DNA from: Tamilnaduibacter salinus
GTDB lineage: Bacteria; Pseudomonadota; Gammaproteobacteria; Pseudomonadales; Oleiphilaceae
DNA: 64,000 bases
NCBI RefSeq assembly: GCF_003096655.1
Contig: NZ_QEKQ01000001.1
Location: 248,001 to 312,000, forward strand
Direction: 5' to 3'
Below, piece by piece: positions 16,463-23,624 of the stretch. The notes below the pieces were generated by a model, which did not search any database, was not told where the DNA came from, and saw nothing but the letters and a program-made list of their open reading frames with translations. Numbering within the stretch: the first letter of the stretch is position 1; each line of letters begins with the position of its first letter. The position numbers and the translations under genes were made by a program.

Positions 16463-17370
16463 TGGCCGGGCTCCGAATTTGTTGTGTCCGGCGTCGGTCT
16501 GGGTTTGGTGTCCGGAAGAATCCGGCGGCCGATTATGACCAGAACGAACCCGAACAGGAACATCAACACGCCGTAGATGGCGGACGGAATCGACATCTCG
16601 CTCGATTTCAGCAGCGTCAATGTCACCATCAGGCCGATGGTGCCGTTCTTGATACCCAGCTCCACGGCGACGGCCAGCGATTCCCGTGGTGAAAGCCCGG
16701 AGAAGCGACTGACTGCCAGGCCCATGGCAATTCCGCCGAGATTAAGAAACGCGGTCGACGGCCCGGCAGACCCGAGCAGGCTGAAAAGGCGGTCCCACTG
16801 GGAAACGACCAGCCCCACCACGATCGCAGCGAGCACAACCCCACCAAAGATACTGACAACCCCTTCGGCTTTCTGCGCCGCCTCTGCCTTGAATGACCGG
16901 AAGATCATGCCCAGCGTCACCGGGATCAGAACCAGTACCACCAGCATCGCGATGGTCCGTCCCACGGGCAGGGCAATACTGGCGGATTCGTCCATATAGT
17001 GCTGCAGCGCCATGTTGGTGAACAGCGGCAGGCTCAGGATCGTCACGAGACTCGCAATGACTGTCAGGACGATGGACAGCGCGACGTTCCCCTTGGACAG
17101 CATGACAAACAGGTTGGAGGTCGTCCCACCCGGACACGCCGCAATGATAACCAGACCAACGGCAATGGCGGGTGTCGGCCCCATCAGGGCGATGATCAGC
17201 ACGGCCAGCAGGGGCATACCAACGATCTGCGCAATGGAGCCGACGATGATCCCTCGGGGATAGATCGCCAGTTGGCGGAAATCGCGGACGGTCAGTGTCA
17301 TGCCGATACCGACCATGATGATGAACAGGGAAATCGGCAGACCAATGTCGATCAGGGGGCTTGATTCCAC
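16459..17370 (-). CDS. bile acid:sodium symporter family protein (BASS)
   Basis: This 303-residue transporter has nine to ten hydrophobic segments. The BASS crossover motifs are visible as AACPGGTTSNLFV (about residues 91-103) and VAVELGIKNGTIGL (about 238-251), which bind sodium in the ASBT-like fold. Bacterial members carry organic acids rather than bile acids, and the substrate is unknown. The C-terminal tail is Pro/Thr-rich. It ends four bases inside the convergent exchanger gene. Confidence 0.87.
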   Translation of the reverse strand: MESSPLIDIGLPISLFIIMVGIGMTLTVRDFRQLAIYPRGIIVGSIAQIVGMPLLAVLIIALMGPTPAIAVGLVIIAACPGGTTSNLFVMLSKGNVALSIVLTVIASLVTILSLPLFTNMALQHYMDESASIALPVGRTIAMLVVLVLIPVTLGMIFRSFKAEAAQKAEGVVSIFGGVVLAAIVVGLVVSQWDRLFSLLGSAGPSTAFLNLGGIAMGLAVSRFSGLSPRESLAVAVELGIKNGTIGLMVTLTLLKSSEMSIPSAIYGVLMFLFGFVLVIIGRRILPDTKPRPTPDTTNSEPGH

Positions 17371-17549
17371 GGAAACGCCTCTTTGTTATTCGTGTGATTG
17401 GCCTACAGCTTAGCGCGTTGATGCCGTTTTGCTGTATCAACCTGTAACTATATGAGTTCTCGATGTTTTTGTGTCGATATATTTTACGGTTCTGCCGGGG
17501 AGCCCGGTAATGGCCATAAAAATAGCAATAGAAACAGAGCTATACGTGA

Positions 17550-17565
17550 TGGCATGATCTTTGTA
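17550..17565 (+). promoter_or_regulatory. sigma-54 (-24/-12) promoter of the PEP-CTERM gene
   Basis: The 16 bases TGGCATGATCTTTGTA match the sigma-54 consensus TGGCACG-N4-TTGCW with two mismatches and the correct spacing of the GG and GT/GC dinucleotides. The start codon of the PEP-CTERM protein lies 46 bases downstream. PEP-CTERM genes are known to be governed by the PrsK/PrsR sigma-54 system in many genomes, which supports the assignment. Confidence 0.65.
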
Positions 17566-17610
17566 AGAAATCAGGCCGAGGATGAACAAGTTGTCACATG
17601 GAGACGTTGT

Positions 17611-18108
17611 ATGAAGTCTGTTCTGGTTTTTACGCTGACCGCCCTGTTCGCGATGTCAGCACACGCTGTTCCCGTCACGATTGACCCGGATACGGGGGCG
17701 TCCGGTTTTTTTGATTTCGACGGCACGATCGGAAGTACCCAGACCAACCCGGCGGATGGCTGGGCCATTTCGGTCGACAGTGATTCGCTGATCGATATCA
17801 GTGTCACGGATTGCTGTGTTGCCGGCGATGCCTTCGCCCTGATGATGGATGGCGCCGTCACGCCCTGGGATGACGTTGACCTGACGGGAAGCAACAATTT
17901 CGTGGGACAGGTCGACGATCTGTTTTTGTCGGCGGGAACCCATGCCTTCGACTTCCAGGTGACGGAGAGCTGTTGCACTGCTGGCAGTGCAGACTATTCC
18001 TTTTCAGAAGTCACCGAAGCGACCGCCACCGTTCCCGAGCCTGGCGCCATGGCGCTGCTGGTTCTCGGCCTGGTCGGCCTGACTCTGTACCGGTATCGGC
18101 GCACTTGA
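17611..18108 (+). CDS. PEP-CTERM sorting domain protein
   Basis: This 165-residue exported protein has the signal peptide MKSVLVFTLTALFAMSAHA. It ends in a classical PEP-CTERM tail: VPEPGAMALLVLGLVGLTLY followed by RYRRT, that is, the VPEP motif, a membrane helix and a basic end. Such proteins are cut by exosortase and are linked to exopolysaccharide production. The middle is acidic and holds two CC pairs (DCCVAGD and ESCCTAG), possibly disulfides. No exosortase gene is in the window. The sigma-54-like promoter at 17550 and the terminator at 18134 frame it as a single-gene unit. Confidence 0.88.
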   Translation: MKSVLVFTLTALFAMSAHAVPVTIDPDTGASGFFDFDGTIGSTQTNPADGWAISVDSDSLIDISVTDCCVAGDAFALMMDGAVTPWDDVDLTGSNNFVGQVDDLFLSAGTHAFDFQVTESCCTAGSADYSFSEVTEATATVPEPGAMALLVLGLVGLTLYRYRRT

Positions 18109-18133
18109 AACCGTCGCCTTCCGCGTTCGATCA

Positions 18134-18154
18134 AGCCCCGGCCCATCCGGGGCT
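18134..18154 (+). terminator. rho-independent terminator of the PEP-CTERM gene
   Basis: A stem AGCCCCGG/CCGGGGCT with a five-base loop is followed by a run of T (TTTTTA). It lies 25 bases after the PEP-CTERM stop codon and fits a strong intrinsic terminator. Confidence 0.88.
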
Positions 18155-18365
18155 TTTTTATGGCTGACCGACTGCGTGCCTCCGACGGTTCTGGGCAAGG
18201 TGTCAGTCCGCAGGCCGGGTTGCTCCCCCTCAAGGGCTTAGTCAGTCCGCGAATGAACCAGACGAGACACCCGAACCGTCAGCTGATTTGACACCCCGAA
18301 TTCCGGCATACTGGGCCGGTTTTCGTTCATCCCTATATTGATTCGCTGTGTCATAAGGAGTGACT

Positions 18366-20123
18366 GTGGACGGGTTCTTCTCTCAGGCGCTGGTGTTGCT
18401 GGGTGCGGCGCTGATTCTCCTGCCCATTTTCCAGCGGCTGGGATTCGGCAGCATTCTCGGGTATCTGGTGGCCGGTATTATCGTGGGACCGCTGGGCCTG
18501 GGGCTGGTAATGGGAGGCGATCAGGTGCTGCATTTCGCCGAGCTTGGCGTTGTGCTGATGCTGTTCCTGGTCGGTCTGGAACTGGAGCCGGCACAGCTCT
18601 GGGCGCAGCGCCATCGTCTGGTGGGCCTCGGTGCCAGTCAGGTCGGGCTGAGTACCGTCCTGTTGTCCCTGGCGTTCTGGTTGCTGGGTTTTCCGGTGAA
18701 TCAGAGCCTGGCGATTGGTGCCACACTGGCCCTGTCCTCAACCGCCTTCGTCGTGCAGATGCTGGTGGAAACCAACCAGTTGGGTACGCCCCAGGGCCGG
18801 TCGGGCTTTGCCATCCTACTGTTCCAGGATCTGGCGGTGATTCCCATCCTGCTGCTATTGCCGGTTCTGGCCGGCGGCCAGAGCGACGGGGAAAGTCCCC
18901 AACTGCTGGCCGGACTGGCGGCGCTGGTGGCCATGGTGCTGGCAGGGCGTTATGCCCTCAATCCCTGGCTGGGCTGGCTGGCCAAACTTCGTAATCGCGA
19001 GGTCATGACCGCCAGTGCCCTGATGGTGGTGCTCGGTGCGGCGGCCCTGATGGAACACCTGGGGCTGTCCATGGGGCTGGGGGCGTTCGTCGCTGGCGTG
19101 CTGCTGGCGAACTCACCCTACCGCGAGCAGTTGGAGACCGATATCCAGCCGTTCAAGGGGCTGCTGCTCGGGCTGTTCTTCCTGGCCATTGGCATGACCA
19201 TGGATTTGGGGCTGCTGGTCGAGTCACCCGGAACGATTGTGCTTTATCTGGTTCTCCTGCTGGCCATCAAGGCCGCGGTATTGATGGCGATTGCACAGGT
19301 GCGATCCGTTTCCTGGCGCAGCACCGTGCGGTTCGGGATTCTGTTGAGTCAGGGCGGTGAGTTTGCCTTCGTACTGCTGACCCAGGCCCGGGCGCTGGAT
19401 CTGGTCGGTTCCGACCTGGCGGGGCAACTGAACCTGGTTGTCGCCCTGTCGATGGCGTCGACGCCGTTGCTGCTTCGGCTGACGACCGCCCTGTCGCCGG
19501 AAGAGCAGGGCGGGGATGCCCGGGATGCGGAGCATGATTCGATCCCGTCCGGTCACCCGCAGGTGGTGATCGCCGGGCTGGGTCGATTTGGTCAGATCAC
19601 CGCACGGATTCTGGTGGGGCGGCAGATTCCGTTCACGGCCCTGGATGCGGACCCTGATGAGATTGCGCTGCTGCGCCGGTACGGAAACGAGGTCTATTTC
19701 GGGGACGTCACCCGGCTCGACCTGCTTCGCAACGCCGGTCTGGAGCACGCCCGGGTGCTGGTGCTGTCGGTCGATGATGTGGATGACTCGCTGAAAGCGG
19801 TGGATCTGGTGAAGCAGCATTTTCCCCAGGTCACCATCGTGGCCCGCGCCCGGGACCGCCATCATGCCTACGCGTTACGGGAGCGGGGTATTGAGCTGGT
19901 GGTCCGGGAGACCTTTGAGTCTGCCCTGAAGAGTGCGCGTCTGACCTTGATGCAACTGGGCCTGCCCGAGTCCACCGCGATCGACCTGGTCCGTAGCTTC
20001 CGGGAACTGGACGAGCGCATGCTCGACGAACAGTTCCAGCATCGTGGGGATCAGGCCAAGCTGGTTGAGGCGAACCTGCGGGGCCGGGCGGAACTGGCCT
20101 CGCTGCTGTCGGACAAAAACTGA
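18366..20123 (+). CDS. monovalent cation:proton antiporter with TrkA-N domain (KefB/KefC type)
   Basis: This 585-residue protein has an N-terminal CPA2 antiporter domain of about 12 helices (residues 1-380). A C-terminal Rossmann TrkA-N domain opens with VVIAGLGRFGQ near residue 400 and includes a DADPDE segment for the nucleotide ribose. KefB and KefC are glutathione-gated potassium efflux systems; whether this one is glutathione-gated cannot be judged. The GTG at 18366 is chosen because AAGGAG lies five bases upstream; another GTG two codons earlier overlaps that site. Confidence 0.88.
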   Translation: MDGFFSQALVLLGAALILLPIFQRLGFGSILGYLVAGIIVGPLGLGLVMGGDQVLHFAELGVVLMLFLVGLELEPAQLWAQRHRLVGLGASQVGLSTVLLSLAFWLLGFPVNQSLAIGATLALSSTAFVVQMLVETNQLGTPQGRSGFAILLFQDLAVIPILLLLPVLAGGQSDGESPQLLAGLAALVAMVLAGRYALNPWLGWLAKLRNREVMTASALMVVLGAAALMEHLGLSMGLGAFVAGVLLANSPYREQLETDIQPFKGLLLGLFFLAIGMTMDLGLLVESPGTIVLYLVLLLAIKAAVLMAIAQVRSVSWRSTVRFGILLSQGGEFAFVLLTQARALDLVGSDLAGQLNLVVALSMASTPLLLRLTTALSPEEQGGDARDAEHDSIPSGHPQVVIAGLGRFGQITARILVGRQIPFTALDADPDEIALLRRYGNEVYFGDVTRLDLLRNAGLEHARVLVLSVDDVDDSLKAVDLVKQHFPQVTIVARARDRHHAYALRERGIELVVRETFESALKSARLTLMQLGLPESTAIDLVRSFRELDERMLDEQFQHRGDQAKLVEANLRGRAELASLLSDKN

Positions 20124-20142
20124 GGTGAGTCGGCGCGGGACA

Positions 20143-20937
20143 CTAGGGCTGGCCAATAAAGAAGGTGGCCACCTCGCGATCGTCCGGGCGCTGGGCCACC
20201 ATCACCAGTGCCTGCTCCTGATCGTCGACATAGCCCCAGCCCTCAAAGCCCTGGCCGGCATGAGCGTCGGGGCAGTCGTTGGTGCTGGCCGGCTCGTAGG
20301 TAAAGGCGATGTCGAACAGGTTGCTGTTCGGCCGGGCGGCGATGGTGCCGCTCAGGGTGCATCCCAGGGCATCAATACCGCTCAGTGTGCCATCGGCTTC
20401 AACGATGACGGCCGCCGCTTCCTCCCGGGCCCGTGAGATCGTGTCACCGGTATACTCGCCGGCCACATCCGACAGCGACACGGACTGGTCGAACTGGTCG
20501 TCGTAGTCGGTGGTGAAGCGGACGAAGTCGGCATCCTCGGTGTCGTAATTCACCTCGCCCATCAGGGCCTGCCCGCTGGTATAGGCGCCGCCCAGGTCAT
20601 AGGAGAGAACCGCCCCGTCGAGGTTGAAGTCGATGTCATCGCTGGACTCGAGATCGCTGTTGGTGGCGCTCAGCCGGCCGATGAACGCACCTTCGATGCC
20701 GCCGGTGAAGGTATCCCCGGCGTCCGCGCTGTAGAGGAAGAAATAGTCACCGTTCTCCAGAACGGCACCGACCACGTCCTCGCCATTGTTGGTCAGGCCC
20801 TTGTACAGGCCGGCGGCGGTGGGGCCGCCCGTGTAGTCCGGTTCCGCCAGTCCATCGCCACCCGCATCCGGGCCCGGGCCGTCCAGACAGCCCGTGAGTG
20901 TCAGCAGCAGTCCTGCCCCTACCAGCGTCCTGATCAT
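20143..20937 (-). CDS. hypothetical lipoprotein
   Basis: This 264-residue lipoprotein of unknown function has a signal ending in LTLTGC (lipobox Cys17), followed by a Gly/Pro/Asp-rich linker. The mature part is acidic and seems to be beta-rich, with repeated patterns such as AAGLYKGLTNNG, YFFLYSADAG and LSGTIAARP. This resembles small lipoproteins that carry a beta-sandwich or barrel of unknown role. Two late cysteines (in ALGCTLSG and TNDCPDA) may pair. It converges on the Kef-type gene with 19 bases between stops. Confidence 0.7.
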   Translation of the reverse strand: MIRTLVGAGLLLTLTGCLDGPGPDAGGDGLAEPDYTGGPTAAGLYKGLTNNGEDVVGAVLENGDYFFLYSADAGDTFTGGIEGAFIGRLSATNSDLESSDDIDFNLDGAVLSYDLGGAYTSGQALMGEVNYDTEDADFVRFTTDYDDQFDQSVSLSDVAGEYTGDTISRAREEAAAVIVEADGTLSGIDALGCTLSGTIAARPNSNLFDIAFTYEPASTNDCPDAHAGQGFEGWGYVDDQEQALVMVAQRPDDREVATFFIGQP

Positions 20938-21062
20938 GATGCGTTCTATCCCTCGTCCGTTGGCCCTGAAGCGGGCGTGATCAGCCGACATCCTATCGCA
21001 CTGGAGAGCCGCCGGATTTGAACGAGTGGCCATTTTCGCAAAGAGCTGCTTCAGAGCCGTCC

Positions 21063-21599
21063 TCACGGCTCATGGTAGGCGCCCCAGGCATAGTAGAGCG
21101 TCTGCAGCAAGGGCAGATAGAGCCAGTCGTCGTGCGGGTAGCGCATGACCAGGAAAAAGCCCCAGATGGATACCAGCGTGCCGAGATACTGCGGGTGTTT
21201 GAACAGCGAGAACGGGAAACCGTGCACCCACGGGATGGTGTGCCCGAGCTGAGCGCCGTAGAACACGCCGACCCGACCCAGCCGGTGGAAGACACTGGCG
21301 TTGAGCACCAGCCCGAAGGTGATCATGGCACCGCCGAGCAGCAGAATGGCGAGCGGCGCGGTGGGCAGCGGGAACAGCGTGTCCCCAAACACCATGCACC
21401 AGCCCCAGAACACGCCGAGCTGAATGATCTTGAAGCCATAGAACAGCGTGTTCAGGGCGTTGACGGGCCCGCCAAGTGCCGATAGCGGGCGTCGGTGACA
21501 CACCCGCTCCCAGGTGTCGGGGTGGTGGGAAACGAAGTAGTAGGTCAGGCGCTCGACGCTCAAAAGCACGGCGCACAGCATCAGGCCGGCTGCCAGCAT
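21063..21599 (-). CDS. PEMT-like phospholipid N-methyltransferase (membrane)
   Basis: This 178-residue membrane protein has four hydrophobic segments. Its C-terminal half follows the eukaryotic PEMT pattern: LGRVGVFYGAQLG (residues 107-119), then HGFPFSLFKHPQYLG (126-140) and a final helix ending YHEP. Eukaryotic PEMT has LG-x2-G-x-F-x-G-x2-G, FPF..DNPMYWG and a terminal EEP that help bind AdoMet. The reading stops right after HEP, so the soluble tail is absent. The neighbour, transcribed divergently, is phosphatidylserine decarboxylase, which makes the presumed substrate phosphatidylethanolamine. The activity is an inference; a general isoprenylcysteine methyltransferase-type label is the fallback. 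Confidence 0.7.
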   Translation of the reverse strand: MLAAGLMLCAVLLSVERLTYYFVSHHPDTWERVCHRRPLSALGGPVNALNTLFYGFKIIQLGVFWGWCMVFGDTLFPLPTAPLAILLLGGAMITFGLVLNASVFHRLGRVGVFYGAQLGHTIPWVHGFPFSLFKHPQYLGTLVSIWGFFLVMRYPHDDWLYLPLLQTLYYAWGAYHEP

Positions 21600-21736
21600 T
21601 CCGGGGGTCCCTGTTTCTGAATGATGTCAGGGATTATTCCCACCGAATGTTTCCGCTTTTTGACGGCGTCACGCCACCGTCATCTCCGCCTGCCACCATC
21701 CGCCACCATAAGAGCACGCTGTCAGGAGTATGCCGA

Positions 21737-22612
21737 TTGATCCCCGCCCGCCCCCTTCATCGACTGAGCCGTTCCGAGCGACTCAATTTCCTGCTCACCA
21801 ACCGTATTCCGAGGCGCTGGGCCACGCTGTTCATGGGCCGTTTCAGCAGGGTGCGCCAGCCGGTCGTCCGTGCGGTGTCGATGCGGCTCTGGCAGGCCTT
21901 CGCCGGCAACCTGCACCTGGAAGAAGCCCGAAAGACCCGTTTTGAGAGCATGCACGACTGCTTCATCCGGGAACTCAAACCCGGCATGCGGCCGGTCGAT
22001 CCCGACCCGCAGGCAATGGTCAGTCCCTGCGATGCCATCGTTGGCGCGTCGGGGACGGTCCGTGGGGGGGAGGTCATCCAGGCCAAGGGCTATCCCTACG
22101 AACTGGCCGAACTGCTCGGCGACCAGGCCTTGGCGGATTCGTATCGTGATGGCACCTTCGTGACGCTGCGCATCACGGCTAGCATGTACCACCGGTTCCA
22201 CGCGCCGGACGATCTGAGGCTGAACTCGGTCCGCTATCACTCGGGCGACACCTGGAACGTCAATCCCGTCGCGCTGAAACGCGTCGAGCGGCTGTTCTGC
22301 CGGAACGAGCGGGCCGTGCTGGAGATGACGCACGAGCCATCGGGCGCGCGGTTCCTGATGGTGCCGGTAGCGGCGATTCTCGTGGCGAGCATCCGCTTGC
22401 ACGCCCTGCACGACACTCTGGATCTGCGCTATCGCGGTCCCGTCTTCCAGCGGTGCGACGCGCGCTATGCACGAGGGGAGGAGATGGGCTACTTCCAGCA
22501 GGGCTCGACCATTCTGATGTTCACCGGGCCGGAGTATCGCGTTCACCCGGACCGCCACGACGGCGAGCGCATCCGGGTCGGGCAGCCGTTACTGGCCCGT
22601 CGTAACCACTGA
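21737..22612 (+). CDS. psd: phosphatidylserine decarboxylase proenzyme
   Basis: This protein of about 291 residues makes phosphatidylethanolamine from phosphatidylserine. Family blocks are FIRELKPGMRPVD, SPCDAIVGASGTV, QAKGYPYELAELLG, the YHRFHAPDD catalytic histidine block and, near residue 255, FQQGSTILMF. The GS bond in the last block is the self-cleavage site that yields the pyruvoyl group. I favour a TTG start at 21737 because AGGAG lies eight bases upstream and it gives the usual N-terminus (IPARPLHRLSR). The frame stays open far upstream, so the start is uncertain. It is divergent from the PEMT-like gene. Confidence 0.92.
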   Translation: MIPARPLHRLSRSERLNFLLTNRIPRRWATLFMGRFSRVRQPVVRAVSMRLWQAFAGNLHLEEARKTRFESMHDCFIRELKPGMRPVDPDPQAMVSPCDAIVGASGTVRGGEVIQAKGYPYELAELLGDQALADSYRDGTFVTLRITASMYHRFHAPDDLRLNSVRYHSGDTWNVNPVALKRVERLFCRNERAVLEMTHEPSGARFLMVPVAAILVASIRLHALHDTLDLRYRGPVFQRCDARYARGEEMGYFQQGSTILMFTGPEYRVHPDRHDGERIRVGQPLLARRNH

Positions 22613-22684
22613 AAAGGGCTCGTCGCAGAGCATTGTGAAACCGCAGGAAAGGCGGCCGGTTCCAATGTTGAACGGTGTTGCACC

Positions 22685-22810
22685 TGTAGCCGATGTCTCC
22701 GACTTCGGAGTCGCTCGCGAGAGCGACCGATGTTTGCCGGTAACCGCCGACCGGTCGTCCGGAATCAGGCAGCCCTGAGGGCTGCTCCGAAGTCGGAGAC
22801 ATCGGCTACA
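22685..22810. repeat. palindromic repeat pair in inverted arrangement (BIME-like)
   Basis: Two copies of a dispersed palindromic unit face each other: 22685-22729 on plus and 22766-22810 on minus. The outer 29-base arms (22682-22710 and 22785-22813) are perfectly complementary. Each unit has a constant head containing CTCCGACTTCGGAG, then a variable hairpin: GTCGCTC/GAGCGAC in the first and GCAGCCC/GGGCTGC in the second. This fills most of the 308-base gap after psd and could form one long cruciform or act as a transcription stop. Confidence 0.85.
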
Positions 22811-22920
22811 GGTCCCAGCGTCCCGTTTTCACCCTAACCCGTGATGAACCCTTTTCAGAGGCTCCCTGACATTGGGGCGTCATCTGGCTGTTATCAAACC
22901 ATCACAACAAAGCAACAACA

Positions 22921-23610
22921 ATGGACGGGTTGAAAACAGCAGAGATGAGACCCGTCCCTATGATGAACGTATTTCAGGAATTACAGGAGCAGCGGTGGGA
23001 CGATCACCGCTACTACCATCAGAGCCGCATCAATCAGTCGCTTCACCTGCTCAGCGCCTTCAGCTTTCTGACGGCCTACGCCTACCTGACCATCAACCCG
23101 GTGGTGTCCGCGTTGATGGGGTGGGGCCTGGCCATGGTGTCGCGCCAAATCGGTCATTTCTTTTTCGAGCCCAAGGACTACGACAAGGTCAACCGCGTCA
23201 CCCATGAACACAAAGAAGACATCAAGGTTGGGTACAACCTCAAGCGCAAGGTGGTGCTGCTGTCGATCTGGGCGCTGACGCCGGTGGTGCTGTGGTTCCA
23301 GCCGGCGATGTTCGGGCTGATGGAGCCGTTCAGCGGCTGGTCCGGCTACCTCTACAGCCTGTCCGTCCTGTGGATTGGTCTGGGCGGCGCGGCGCTGGTG
23401 TTCCGCACTGTGCAGCTGTTCTTCATTCGCGATGTGTCGACCGGGCTGGTGTGGTTCCTCAAGATCCTCACCGACCCCTTCCACGACATCAAGATGTATT
23501 ACCGTTCACCGTTCTACCTGATGCGGGGGCAACTGATCGATCCCATGACGGAAGTCAGCGAGCGCGCCGCCACGACCATGGAGGACGAAGAGCGCGTCCG
23601 GTCTGTCTGA
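22921..23610 (+). CDS. membrane protein of unknown function, weakly Mpo1-like
   Basis: This 229-residue protein has about four hydrophobic segments. The first half (INQSLHLLSAF, then RQIGHFFFEP and THEHKED) has a His pattern loosely like the YGL010W/Mpo1 family, in which H-x-N-x2-H and QFIGH motifs bind iron. The second half, with a VFRTVQLFFIRD segment and a DPFHDIKMYY segment, was not recognised. Starts at 22921, 22948 and 22960 are all possible; none has a strong ribosome-binding site. It converges on the aminotransferase with 14 bases between stops. Confidence 0.6.
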   Translation: MDGLKTAEMRPVPMMNVFQELQEQRWDDHRYYHQSRINQSLHLLSAFSFLTAYAYLTINPVVSALMGWGLAMVSRQIGHFFFEPKDYDKVNRVTHEHKEDIKVGYNLKRKVVLLSIWALTPVVLWFQPAMFGLMEPFSGWSGYLYSLSVLWIGLGGAALVFRTVQLFFIRDVSTGLVWFLKILTDPFHDIKMYYRSPFYLMRGQLIDPMTEVSERAATTMEDEERVRSV

Positions 23611-23624
23611 TCATCGGGCCGGCA

